Assembly (NCBI GenBank): GCA_963789885.1
Contig: CAWBNB010000029.1
Location: 1-64,000, forward strand
Direction: 5' to 3'
DNA: 64,000 nucleotides
From: DATEDA01 sp963789885
GTDB lineage: Bacteria; Pseudomonadota; Gammaproteobacteria; Burkholderiales; SG8-39
The notes under the pieces are model-generated. The model was given only the letters and a program-made list of their open reading frames with translations. It ran no database searches and was not told the DNA's origin. The translations under genes were made by a program, and so were the position numbers. Shown piece after piece: positions 1 to 7,356 of the stretch. Positions within the stretch are counted from its first letter, which is position 1; the number at the start of each line of letters is the position of its first letter.

Positions 1-172
1 GCAGCAATCGTCGACCGCGGCAAGATGCCCGCGAGCGCGCCCGCCGCGGCGACCGAGGTCAGGAACTACCTGCGATCGACCATAGCCGTCTGGGAAGCAT
101 TATCGCGCCTTGCGGCGCCGGGGCCGTGCCTGGACGCGTGGTTAGCGTTTGCGCGAGGCGACGGGGTAGATA

Positions 173-580
173 TCAGAAGGCAGAAAACCGCCGTCGGCGC
201 AGGATCCGTCTGCCCTTGGGATCGAGCTCGACTTGGTGCGTTGCGCCCGGCGGTGCTGCTCCAATGCCGTCTGCGAGTTGGTGATTGGCAATGAGCGACT
301 TCACGAAACGCGCCGCATCGGCAATCGCACCTGCAACCGGCACATCTCCCGTGACCGATTCGATGTTGCCTTGGTCGTCCCGTTTGATCTGCAGGATTAC
401 GGGGACTGGCACATAGAGCGGTTTCCCGCCCGGCGTCGGGATCGGAAGGAGCTTGCTTGCAGTTGCTGCGATGGTCCCGTCGGGCAAACGCTGCTCGAGC
501 GAGACGAGTTCGAGGTCGCGCTCCGCGAGCGCAGCCCTTAGGGCTTTCTCGTCGATGCCTGCTGGCTTCTTTCGTGCCAT
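173..580 (-). CDS. Conserved-looking hypothetical protein, 135 aa
   Basis: I do not recognise this protein. It has a basic N-terminus (MARKKPAGIDEKAL), a predicted mixed alpha/beta body and a very basic C-terminal tail ending RRILRRRRFSAF. There is no signal peptide, membrane segment or cysteine. The ATG is preceded by GAGGTG about 11 bases upstream, a usable but wide ribosome-binding site. The N-terminal charge and short length suggest a small cytoplasmic, perhaps nucleic-acid-associated, protein, but that is only inference. It sits alone in a sparse accessory stretch, in the same orientation as the protease-like gene to its right. Confidence 0.55.
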   Translation of the reverse strand: MARKKPAGIDEKALRAALAERDLELVSLEQRLPDGTIAATASKLLPIPTPGGKPLYVPVPVILQIKRDDQGNIESVTGDVPVAGAIADAARFVKSLIANHQLADGIGAAPPGATHQVELDPKGRRILRRRRFSAF

Positions 581-647
581 GTGAGGGATTTCACCTCAAA
601 ACGAAAAGCTGCGTTTCGGGCGCGCCGGAACCTCGCCCGCTTACTTC

Positions 648-2090
648 CTAGAACGCGCAATCGATCCGCACCCGCCGGAGTACCACAGACTTCCCTTCAC
701 GCCGCAGCTCGTGAGTGTTCGTGTCGTGGGTTTGGGGAGCGTGCGGCACGCTGACGATGGCTCGGGCGCCAGCGATCCCTTGCATCCTTAGCTTTCCACG
801 ACGGAGCAGGTCCTCGAAGAACGATTTGGCCGCCTCGTCGGGCGAAGGGGGTGTAACCGAACCGACAGCGAGGGCGGCGCCTGCTACCTCGAGGCGCATA
901 GGGTCTCCTGCAGCATGCACGATGATCGACTTGATGCCGAGCCCATACTCGGCCACCGCAAGCTCGACCTTGGGAAGCTGCCGGGAGACCATCGCGCCGA
1001 TCCGTGCTAGAGCTTTCGAAGCTGGGATCGCGACGACGGCTACGGGCGAGACGACACCGTGACGCACGAACGCGCTCTTGATCGCCTGGCGGTAACCCTT
1101 GAACTGGGTGTCCGCGATCTGCAGCATGCTTGCTGCAACCTGACTGTAGAACGTCGGAACGACAGGCGCGGCGCGGATGGCCGCGACGAGGATCTTCCCC
1201 ATGTCCTGGCTGACCTGAAGCAGATTCGCCGCGTCCCGGGCCGGTCTGGCTGCAAGCATCCCGGCGAGCCCCTCGAAGAACCCTGCGGTAAATACTCGCG
1301 AGAAGGAATGAGGTTCCGAGCTCAGCATCGATGCCGGCGCGGACGAGGGTAAGGTATCCGGGTGGCGGTAGAAGAACGAGTTGACGGCATTCCGCAGGCA
1401 ATCCCGATCGACCGCCGTAGGGAAATCCTGACGGATCGCCCAGCCGAGCTGTTCGGCGAGCCGCGACACGCGGGAATTCCGGTAGAGAACGCCGCCCGTT
1501 TCGCTCAGTACGCCCTGGCGAACGCTCGGCAGTTGGAGCGCGGTGAGAATCGCGCTCATGTCGCCGAAGGACTCGTGAAATGCTGCCACTTCGAGACTGG
1601 CGGCGTCCCAGAGCTGTGGCTTGATCGCATCGAGAATGGCGTGGCCCAGCTCGTGACAGACCACATCGGGGCTTTCGCCGGAATAGAGCGTGCGCCCGCC
1701 AGCGGTGCCATGGAAGAAACGCAAGCCGACGCGATCGTAGTAGGCGTTCAGATCGACGCCGTGATCGAGGTCCACCGGGAGGCGGGCACCGACCTCCCAC
1801 GCCACGCCCGGAAGCAGACTGCCCCAGTAGTCGGATCCCCGTCGGAGCGCGTCCGCCGCAGCCCAATAGCGAAACTCGGCCGTCCCAGGAGAGTAGAGTC
1901 TTGCGGCAGGCGCGCGGCTCGGGTTTCTGATTGCGGTGGGTAAGGGCGCCGCGTTCAGTTTCGGGGCCGGGCGCTGGACGAGTGACCCACCGCTCACCTG
2001 ATCGCCCGATCCGGGATCTTGCTCCCAAGTACTCACAACTTTTTGTGGCGTCGAAGCCTTCGGCGCTGCTCTGGATGCTCGTTTCTTCAT
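648..2090 (-). CDS. Thermolysin-fold (gluzincin-like) zinc metallopeptidase, 480 aa
   Basis: The centre of the protein carries the zinc-peptidase motif HELGH at residues 146-150. It is followed 23 residues after the second His by FHESFGD, which supplies the third ligand (Glu173) and the Asp177 partner. This HExxH...ExxxD layout is that of thermolysin/M4-like gluzincins. The first 60 residues are Lys/Pro/Ala-rich and look disordered. There is no signal peptide, unlike secreted M4 enzymes, so it may act inside the cell or leave by another route. The start has a good ribosome-binding site (GAGGA, 6 bases before ATG). Its ATG overlaps the stop of a possible upstream small ORF by four bases. It is a predicted protease in an accessory region; the substrate is unknown. 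Confidence 0.7.
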   Translation of the reverse strand: MKKRASRAAPKASTPQKVVSTWEQDPGSGDQVSGGSLVQRPAPKLNAAPLPTAIRNPSRAPAARLYSPGTAEFRYWAAADALRRGSDYWGSLLPGVAWEVGARLPVDLDHGVDLNAYYDRVGLRFFHGTAGGRTLYSGESPDVVCHELGHAILDAIKPQLWDAASLEVAAFHESFGDMSAILTALQLPSVRQGVLSETGGVLYRNSRVSRLAEQLGWAIRQDFPTAVDRDCLRNAVNSFFYRHPDTLPSSAPASMLSSEPHSFSRVFTAGFFEGLAGMLAARPARDAANLLQVSQDMGKILVAAIRAAPVVPTFYSQVAASMLQIADTQFKGYRQAIKSAFVRHGVVSPVAVVAIPASKALARIGAMVSRQLPKVELAVAEYGLGIKSIIVHAAGDPMRLEVAGAALAVGSVTPPSPDEAAKSFFEDLLRRGKLRMQGIAGARAIVSVPHAPQTHDTNTHELRREGKSVVLRRVRIDCAF

Positions 2091-2372
2091 GATCTGTCCT
2101 CAATCGCGTGAATCGGATGCTCGTTCGCAATTCGAGCCTGGGGCGATGTCGCCATCAATCTGATTAGCCGTGTCAGCGGAAGGTTCGTATCTCGCCCCAG
2201 CATCCGAGTGGTCGCATGCCGCACAGCACTAGTGACGTGACTGAGCGAGATTGGAGAGTCGTCCTCAATGTGAGGCGCGCTGCGATGACGAAGGCATCTT
2301 AGTCCAGTGCAACCGCTTCTTGAGTAGGTCTTCCGGATTAGCCATGCGTACGGAGGTCGAGGCAACAGACAT
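2087..2372 (-). pseudogene. Possible small ORF with one frameshift, upstream of the protease gene
   Basis: Two overlapping reading frames look protein-like and join into one product if a single extra base is removed near 2265-2290. The upstream frame reads MANPEDLLKKRLHWT after an ATG at 2372 or 2345. The downstream frame reads IEDDSPISLSHVTSAVRH and ends in a TGA that overlaps the protease ATG by four bases, as in coupled operon genes. No good ribosome-binding site is visible. It could be a real broken small gene, a sequencing indel, or chance open frame. Confidence 0.3.
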
Positions 2373-2633
2373 TACACCGTTGTTATCTCGGATCCACGGC
2401 GTCCGTAGGCGGCGAGCGTCCAAACATCTCGACCCGGGAGCTAGCACCGAGCCCTGAGCCGCGAACGGTCAGGCTCTGCCAGAGGTCTTCTCAGTTTGTC
2501 CAGCCTCTCGCGACGGGTGTCGCATGCGCTAACACGCCCGTCTATCCGGTCTATTGCAGCGTCGCCCGCGCAGGCCAACATCCCGTGTAAGCGAGGCGGC
2601 CAATGACGAGTAGACGCCCCCTGCGGGAGATGG

Positions 2634-2810
2634 CTAGCGCTGCTTGATCGGGAGTAGCGGATACACTCTTGCCAGATTTTGTTCGGACTGCGCTCTCGGT
2701 TCTCGTTTGATCCGGGCGAAAGTCTTCGCGAGGTCCGTATGGGAGGCGGGGGTATAGCGGAAAGCGTTCGACAGGCACGAGACGTGCCCTTTCGGCAAAG
2801 TCTTCGTCAC
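2634..2810 (-). CDS. Small basic hypothetical protein, 58 aa, GTG start
   Basis: The GTG start was chosen because a full AAGGAGG ribosome-binding site (2819-2825) lies eight bases upstream, better than for any other start in the frame. The protein begins MTKTLPKGHVSCLSNAF and contains the stretch TDLAKTFARIKRE, which reads like an amphipathic helix. It has no signal peptide and one cysteine near the N-terminus. I cannot assign a family or function. The neighbours are unrelated hypothetical genes. Confidence 0.5.
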   Translation of the reverse strand: MTKTLPKGHVSCLSNAFRYTPASHTDLAKTFARIKREPRAQSEQNLARVYPLLPIKQR

Positions 2811-3032
2811 AACGACATCCTCCTTGTTTATTGCTGTGCCCACAGCGTAAGCGCGTCGGGAACCGTGCGGACGGCACTCTTGCCCTGGTGGTCGTGACGA
2901 ATTCACCGATCGGAGCACCCGCCGCGGCGAATCAATTCGTGAACTATCGTTAAACCTCTGATCGGGGCGTTGGCCGCGGGCGGCTTAGATGTAAGACTTC
3001 GCGCTGCCACATATCCAAGAACATGCAACACA

Positions 3033-3251
3033 ATGTTCGCTCTATTTCGAAGGAAGCCTAAGGGCGCGCGACCCCGCGGGCGCCCGTTGAAGGAATCAGC
3101 CCCACCCAAAATTGAATCCGGGGCATCTGACCGCCCCACATTTGAGGGCTACACGATCCAGGAAGTGGAATCGAGTCAGCTCGACTCGGCGGGGCTTACG
3201 CCGGAGGAGTTGAATCGTTGGGTGCGCGCGCTAACGGAAAAGAACACGTAA
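3033..3251 (+). CDS. Small hypothetical protein, 72 aa
   Basis: The frame opens at 2970, but the ATG at 3033 gives a more natural N-terminus (MFALFRRKPKGARPRGRP), a hydrophobic start followed by a very basic stretch. The C-terminal half is acidic (TIQEVESSQLDSAGLTPEEL) and ends in a likely helix. No strong ribosome-binding site is seen before either start. Function is unknown. Charge segregation and short length are all that can be said. Confidence 0.4.
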   Translation: MFALFRRKPKGARPRGRPLKESAPPKIESGASDRPTFEGYTIQEVESSQLDSAGLTPEELNRWVRALTEKNT

Positions 3252-3285
3252 CCCGCTCGGAATTCGAAGGCGGACAAGGGGAGCA

Positions 3286-3372
3286 TCAGTACGCCTGCTT
3301 CCCGAACTTCAGCCGGATCTGAAACGGCCCGAGCTTCACGGGCTGCGTGACACCTACCGCCTCGAGTTGCAT
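3286..3372 (-). CDS. Possible 28-aa peptide sharing a sequence with the remnant at 4.3 kb
   Basis: An ATG with a GGAGA ribosome-binding site six bases upstream opens a 28-residue frame beginning MQLEAVGVTQPVKLGPF and ending LKFGKQAY. Its last 27 bases recur about 1 kb away, where the same LKFGKQAY continues into CVVEIPRGEEAADIAKKL instead of a stop. This suggests the peptide is the start of a longer protein truncated here, with the second copy holding the following part. It could be a genuine micropeptide or a decayed gene start. Confidence 0.35.
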   Translation of the reverse strand: MQLEAVGVTQPVKLGPFQIRLKFGKQAY

Positions 3373-3395
3373 CGCCTTCTCCCTATGCGCGCGTG

Positions 3396-3773
3396 CTACT
3401 TGGCGCAAGGGAAGGCATTCGTGAGGGCTATGACAACGAGTCCCGCACCGCTGTATTGACGCTGTTCAGGGTGTTCCCTGAGGTACCTCTCCACGACCTC
3501 TACCGTTTGAGAGGTCGTGACTCCCTGCGTCGGAATACAGAAGAGCGGGGACGCGCGTTGAGTCGCGACCGTGACTGCCTCGGCATCGACAACGCCACTA
3601 ACGTACCCCGCTGCGCGTTCCCGGTCGATCTCAGACTTAGAAGTCATCGAGGCATAGAGGAGATTTCCCGAGATGAATCCTCCGGTGACCATCAGGTCTG
3701 CCGCAGTATTCCCTGCCGCGGCAGCCCCGAGCACCCCTGCCAGTAGAACTATCAGGCGCAGTTGCAGTTGCAT
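3396..3773 (-). CDS. Rap1a/Tai-like secreted protein (orphan immunity-protein fold), 125 aa
   Basis: The protein starts with a clear signal peptide (MQLQLRLIVLLAGVLGAAAAG). The mature part follows the pattern known from the Rap1a/Tai immunity family: AAGYVSGVVDA, then FCIPTQGVTTSQTVEVVERYL, then HPEQR and a C-terminal ALTNAFPCAK, with two cysteines placed to form a disulfide. The start at 3773 is preferred over an upstream ATG because GGAGGGG sits just before it. Rap1a proteins neutralise type VI secretion amidase effectors in the periplasm. No effector gene is visible nearby, so the role here may differ. Confidence 0.7.
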   Translation of the reverse strand: MQLQLRLIVLLAGVLGAAAAGNTAADLMVTGGFISGNLLYASMTSKSEIDRERAAGYVSGVVDAEAVTVATQRASPLFCIPTQGVTTSQTVEVVERYLREHPEQRQYSGAGLVVIALTNAFPCAK

Positions 3774-4031
3774 CGCCCCTCCGTGGCACGGCTGGTGAGC
3801 CAGCACGCGAGTATTCTGCTCGGATGCCGGCGATCGAACTCTGGCTGTTCACGGTCACCGATCCGGTCACGCGCAAGCCCCGGCGCGCTTCCTACCGCTC
3901 CCGCTCGCACCGTCCGCACGGGAATACGACCACGAGCCGGTGATGGGCCCTTAAGGCGTCGCTCGACAATCGCAAGCCGATGTAGTTAATCTAGTTCATC
4001 GGGGGCCATGCCAGCGTCGCAGAGGTAGCCA

Positions 4032-4232
4032 ATGGTTGCGCAAAAGGAAAGGACGCTGAGCCCTTTTTTCAGGCTGCGGCGATGGATCAAGGGCCGGTTA
4101 ATTCAAGACGTTCCCGAAGACATCGCAGCTTGTGAATTCGAATGTCGCAGAACGGAATGTCATCAAGGCGACTGGGAAACATGCGAGAAACGCCTGCGCG
4201 GCATGCGCGGAAATAAGAATTCAACGGAGTAG
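4032..4232 (+). CDS. Small cysteine-containing hypothetical protein, 66 aa
   Basis: A short ORF with AGAGG just upstream of its ATG. The N-terminal half is basic (FRLRRWIKGRLIQ). The C-terminal half has three Cys in the pattern ACEFECRRTECHQGDWETC, four with the last one, which looks like a small metal-binding or disulfide-bonded motif. I recall similar short proteins with a CxxxC...C...C arrangement in proteobacteria but cannot name a family. Function is unknown. Confidence 0.5.
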   Translation: MVAQKERTLSPFFRLRRWIKGRLIQDVPEDIAACEFECRRTECHQGDWETCEKRLRGMRGNKNSTE

Positions 4233-4329
4233 CTTGATAGGGGATCGCGGAGCTTCTTCGCGATGTCGGCTGCCTCCTCGCCGCGCGGGATCTCGACCAC
4301 GCAGTATGCCTGCTTCCCGAACTTGAGCC
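4233..4329 (-). pseudogene. Gene fragment encoding LKFGKQAY and a helix-like continuation
   Basis: Read on the minus strand, this stretch encodes LKFGKQAYCVVEIPRGEE followed by AADIAKKLRDP. It looks like real protein sequence, but no start codon exists upstream in frame. The frame then runs on into the strand opposite the 4032-4232 ORF. The 28 bases at 4302-4329 match 3287-3314 at 26 positions. It is best read as the internal piece of a small gene whose start survives as the 3286-3372 peptide. Confidence 0.35.
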
Positions 4330-4346
4330 CTCCGGCTCGACCGCTA

Positions 4347-4368
4347 CCCCGCCCGCTGGCGGGGTTTT
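4347..4368 (+). terminator. Rho-independent terminator-like hairpin
   Basis: CCCCGCC (4347-4353), loop CGCT and GGCGGGG (4358-4364) form a perfect 7-bp stem followed directly by TTTT. The next + strand gene upstream is the 66-aa ORF ending at 4232, so this could end its transcript. Confidence 0.6.
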
Positions 4369-4593
4369 CGGTTCTGCGATGCGCGCCGAGAGGTCAGGGG
4401 GAGCCGGCGAGACTGTGGCAGGATGCGAAGCTGGTGCCGCCGTGACTCACCTACCCGCGCCTTCTGCAATTGCCTGGACGCTTCTTGTGGCAATGCTGTT
4501 GAGGCTTCCCAAAGACATCATACCCAAACGACTGCCGGATCAAAGCTCCCAGTTGGCGAAGAGCATCGGCCCGTTGCTGTAACGGAGCCCCTC

Positions 4594-5136
4594 CTACGCG
4601 ACGAGCTCGACCGTCGCGCCGTATAGCCCTTCGAGATCGACTTCCTGAGTCAGCGCCGCGGGCCTGCCGGCGGCGCTGGCGGCCGTCAGATCGTCCTGCG
4701 TCTCGTGGTCCGTGATCATCACGAACCGCGTATCCGGCGGCCGCAGCGGGAAGCGATCGAGGCTGTGCCACGTGCCGCGGTGGAGGACGTAGCCTTTCGA
4801 ACCGTCGAGGAGGAACGCGCGAATGGCATCGAGCGACGGCATGCGTGCATCACCGCTTGGCGGCGCGACGGCGACCGCCGCATGCTCGCCGCCGAGCGGG
4901 ATGAACGCCTGGCTCACGTGGAAGTGCCGCTCCATCGTCCGGAAGCGCAGGCCCTGAAACGGCGTCCGCAGCAGCGACACTAGCGGGCGCCCCGACTCGA
5001 ACCCCACGTGCCAGCCCTGGGTCCCGCTTGCCGCGACGTAGTCGGGCGTACGGCCGTCGACGCCAATGAGCTTGCCGAACGGCGCGAAGGCCTCAGCGGT
5101 GAGCGGTTCGATCTGGATTGCGTGGACTCGGGCCAT
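4594..5136 (-). CDS. allA: Ureidoglycolate lyase (AllA-like), 180 aa
   Basis: The protein matches the ureidoglycolate lyase/cupin family in length and layout. It has the N-terminal IEPLTAEAFAPFGKLI, a central ERHFHVSQAFIPLGG cupin strand pair, then YVLHRGTWHSLDRFPL and a C-terminal FVMITDHETQDDL. In this family the conserved His residues and the beta-barrel hold the active site. The enzyme cleaves ureidoglycolate to glyoxylate and urea in the cytoplasm, the last step of allantoin degradation. The xanthine dehydrogenase and purine importer genes 2-10 kb to the right fit a purine-catabolic role. A 7-bp tandem repeat lies about 90-135 bases upstream of the start. Confidence 0.85.
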   Translation of the reverse strand: MARVHAIQIEPLTAEAFAPFGKLIGVDGRTPDYVAASGTQGWHVGFESGRPLVSLLRTPFQGLRFRTMERHFHVSQAFIPLGGEHAAVAVAPPSGDARMPSLDAIRAFLLDGSKGYVLHRGTWHSLDRFPLRPPDTRFVMITDHETQDDLTAASAAGRPAALTQEVDLEGLYGATVELVA

Positions 5137-5221
5137 CGGGCCCGATGCTACCTGCAGGCGCGCGCGATTGGGAGGTCGCGGCGGGAGGGGGAGAAAGTGC
5201 GGCGGAGGTTAGCCCCGTTAG

Positions 5222-5270
5222 GTGTTGGGTGTTGGGCGTTGGGTGTTGGGTGTTGGGTGTTGGGTATTGG
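5222..5270. repeat. Heptanucleotide tandem repeat, seven units of GTGTTGG
   Basis: Seven consecutive 7-bp units read GTGTTGG, with one C variant (third unit, GCGTTGG) and one A variant (seventh unit, GTATTGG), followed by a partial unit. It fills the gap between the 91-aa ORF and allA, on the upstream side of allA. Because 7 is not a multiple of 3, a change in copy number would shift any frame read through it. On the minus strand it reads as CCAACAC units in the allA leader. Confidence 0.95.
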
Positions 5271-5276
5271 GTGTTT

Positions 5277-5552
5277 CTAGTGCTGCTTGGTCAGGGCGTA
5301 GTCACCGGGCGCGATGGCGCCCGCGCGGCAGAGCCGGTTCAGCAGCTGGTACGGGGTGACGAAGGTCGGCGAGCCCTCGAGCCAGGCGTCGAAATGGCTG
5401 TCGAGGAAAGGATCAGGGCCGCCGTGGACGAACGCCACGACCGGCGGACGCCCCGCGCGGAGCCCAAGCTCCGAAATGGCCGAGAACAGGCCCTTGCCCG
5501 GAAAGGTCCTCCGGACCAGCTGTTCCAGCTCCAAGGCTTCGAGGACTTTCAT
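5277..5552 (-). CDS. Hypothetical protein, 91 aa
   Basis: The ATG has a perfect AAGGAGG ribosome-binding site six bases upstream, so translation is credible. The protein begins MKVLEALELEQLVRRTF and contains VVAFVHGGPDPFLDSHFDAW, then a C-terminal segment TPYQLLNRLCRAGAIAPGDY that resembles a short winged-helix or helix-hairpin. It is cytoplasmic with no membrane segment. I do not recognise the family. It runs in the same direction as allA and may be co-transcribed with it across the tandem repeat. Confidence 0.6.
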   Translation of the reverse strand: MKVLEALELEQLVRRTFPGKGLFSAISELGLRAGRPPVVAFVHGGPDPFLDSHFDAWLEGSPTFVTPYQLLNRLCRAGAIAPGDYALTKQH

Positions 5553-5895
5553 TTCAAACCTCCTTCGAACTGCTCCTTGCCCGTCAGTCGAGCAATTCGC
5601 GTTCCCGATTACTGCGGCTGCTACGTATGCGTGACAAGGTGCGCGGGCAGCGGGTCAACCTTCTCACGCAGCGAAGGATGACTGGCCGCCGGCGGTGACG
5701 TCTTCCACCCATCGGCTGGGTCCGATCGCCTAACGCCGCGGAAGTAGACCGGCGCGCGGCCTAGTACATGTACGTAGAGCGTCACTTTGCTGACGCGTTT
5801 GCGCCGTGAGTTTTCACACGCGTCAAGTCGAGGCGCTCGTTGCCTGTGACTAATTCACGTGCCCTGCGCGGGCGTGGTTCCTACGATGCGCGCCG
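5553..5895. other. Intergenic region without a recognisable gene
   Basis: About 340 bases between the divergent 91-aa ORF and the nuclease gene. It must hold both promoters, but no convincing -35/-10 pair is visible. A short palindrome TACATGTA occurs near 5765. I see no RNA gene or repeat. Confidence 0.6.
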
Positions 5896-6411
5896 ATGCG
5901 GGGGGTTCTATGCGTTCGTCATGGGATCGCGGCGGCGGCGCTGGCCGCGGCCGGGTTCGCGCACGGCCACGAGGTCGGAGGGCGGGTGGTCGCAGTGCAG
6001 GACGGCGACACGGTGACGATCCTCGATGCCGACCGCGTCCAGCACCGCGTCCGCATCGCCGGCATAGACGCCCCGGAGAAATCCCAGGCGTTCGGCGAGG
6101 CCGCCAAGCAGAGCCTCGCGCGTCTCGTCCACGGGCAGCGCGTAGACGCGCACTGCCCGAAACGCGACCGGTACGGCCGGGAGGTTTGCAGCGTCTATCT
6201 CGGGGCCCGCGACGTGGGCCTGGAGCAGGTCAGGTCCGGCTACGCCTGGTGGTACCGCGAGTACGCGCGGGAGCAGGCACCCGGCGATCGCGCGGCGTAT
6301 GAGGCGGCGGAGAGCGACGCGCGACAGGCCCGTCGGGGCCTGTGGACCGATCCGGCGCCCCAGCCGCCCTCGGCCTTCAGGCGCCAGCACACGAAGCCTC
6401 GGGGCGTCTGA
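5896..6411 (+). CDS. Secreted thermonuclease-family (SNase-like) nuclease, 171 aa
   Basis: An N-terminal signal-like segment (HGIAAAALAAAGFAHG) precedes a staphylococcal-nuclease OB-fold. Family motifs are visible: VVAVQDGDTVTILD, HRVRIAGIDAPEKSQAFGE, CPKRDRYGREVCSVYL and a C-terminal GLWTDP. They supply the Asp, Arg and Glu residues of the SNase active site (DGDT, RIAGIDAPE, YGRE). It should be a periplasmic or secreted calcium-dependent endonuclease. The ATG at 5896 was chosen because it begins the hydrophobic leader; a slightly earlier start is possible. It converges with the pcm gene at a 13-base gap. Confidence 0.85.
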   Translation: MRGVLCVRHGIAAAALAAAGFAHGHEVGGRVVAVQDGDTVTILDADRVQHRVRIAGIDAPEKSQAFGEAAKQSLARLVHGQRVDAHCPKRDRYGREVCSVYLGARDVGLEQVRSGYAWWYREYAREQAPGDRAAYEAAESDARQARRGLWTDPAPQPPSAFRRQHTKPRGV

Positions 6412-6424
6412 GACCCGCTCGCGC

Positions 6425-7162
6425 TCATCTGGAGCGCGTAAGGGGTACAAAGCGCACCGGGATTGTGCGCCGCGTCACCGTCGAGCCGTCCGGTTTCTTC
6501 TCGATCACTTGTAAATCCTGCACCTGCCACTGCCCACCGACCGGGATCACGAGCCGACCACCGGGCTTGAGCTGGTCCACCAGCGGCTTTGGGATGTAGG
6601 GGGCGGCGGCGGTGACGAGGATCCCGTCGAACGGCGCCGCCTCCGGCCAGCCGTTGTAGCCATCCCCGATCCGGGTCTCTATGTTGCGGTAACCGAGCGC
6701 AGCGAGAGCTTCCTCCGCACGTTTTCCGACGGGCTCGACGATTTCGATCGAGTACACCTTCGCGACCAGCTCGGCGAGCACCGCTGCCTGGTAGCCCGAC
6801 CCGGTCCCGATCTCGAGCACGACGTCCCCCGGCTTGGGATCGAGTAGGTCGGTCATGAGCGCGACGATGTACGGCTGGGAAATCGTCTGGCCGTGTCCGA
6901 TCGGCAGCGGCCGGTTCTCGTATGCGTACGGGACTTGGTCCGGCGGGACCAGACGGTGGCGCGGCACCTTGCCGATCGCCGCCATCACCGACGGCGAGAA
7001 CACCGGGCGCGAGGTCTCGGCTCCGGTCGCCCGGGCCATGCCGGCGATCTCGGCCAGGAGCTGCGTGCGCTGAGCGGCGAACGCGTCCTGGGATGCTGCG
7101 GAGTCGGGTACGGCGCCGGCAAGCACCCCCGCCAGGAGTCCGGCGACGCGGAAGGCCTTCAT
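6425..7162 (-). CDS. pcm: Protein-L-isoaspartate O-methyltransferase with signal peptide, 245 aa
   Basis: The class I methyltransferase core is clear: SAM-binding VVLEIGTGSGYQAAVLAELV, the family motif RPLPIGHGQTISQPYIVALM, and the post-core IGDGYNGWPEAAPFDGILVTAA. The enzyme methylates isoaspartyl residues in damaged proteins so they can be repaired. Unlike the standard cytoplasmic Pcm, this one starts with an apparent signal peptide (AGLLAGVLAGAVPDSAAS), so it may work in the periplasm. Length fits a 210-aa enzyme plus leader. Confidence 0.88.
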   Translation of the reverse strand: MKAFRVAGLLAGVLAGAVPDSAASQDAFAAQRTQLLAEIAGMARATGAETSRPVFSPSVMAAIGKVPRHRLVPPDQVPYAYENRPLPIGHGQTISQPYIVALMTDLLDPKPGDVVLEIGTGSGYQAAVLAELVAKVYSIEIVEPVGKRAEEALAALGYRNIETRIGDGYNGWPEAAPFDGILVTAAAPYIPKPLVDQLKPGGRLVIPVGGQWQVQDLQVIEKKPDGSTVTRRTIPVRFVPLTRSR

Positions 7163-7356
7163 GCGCCGAATCGTAGACCGATCCGGGCGCGGGTCCTAGC
7201 TCGGCAAACTGGCACAATTCAAGCACGCGAGCTCACCTTGGAGGGAGAGAACGAGCTCCCCCTCGGACGCACCGAGGAGGCGCCACCACATGCCGTTGTG
7301 TCCCCGTAGCGGATCGCGCCGAGCGCGCCGCTCGTTTCCCGACTAAGCGAGCCTCG

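Noticed and set aside
1..294. Open frame from the window start reading AAIVDRGKMPASAP... on the + strand
   Set aside because: It recalls a cytochrome-c type ending, but it overlaps the minus-strand gene at 173-580 and has no motif that supports a call.
697..2130. Long minus-strand frame overlapping the protease gene
   Set aside because: Arg/Ser-rich shadow of the real gene, without motifs.
5008..5280. Frame with repeated GVGCW units
   Set aside because: It is only the translation of the 7-bp tandem repeat; there is no gene.
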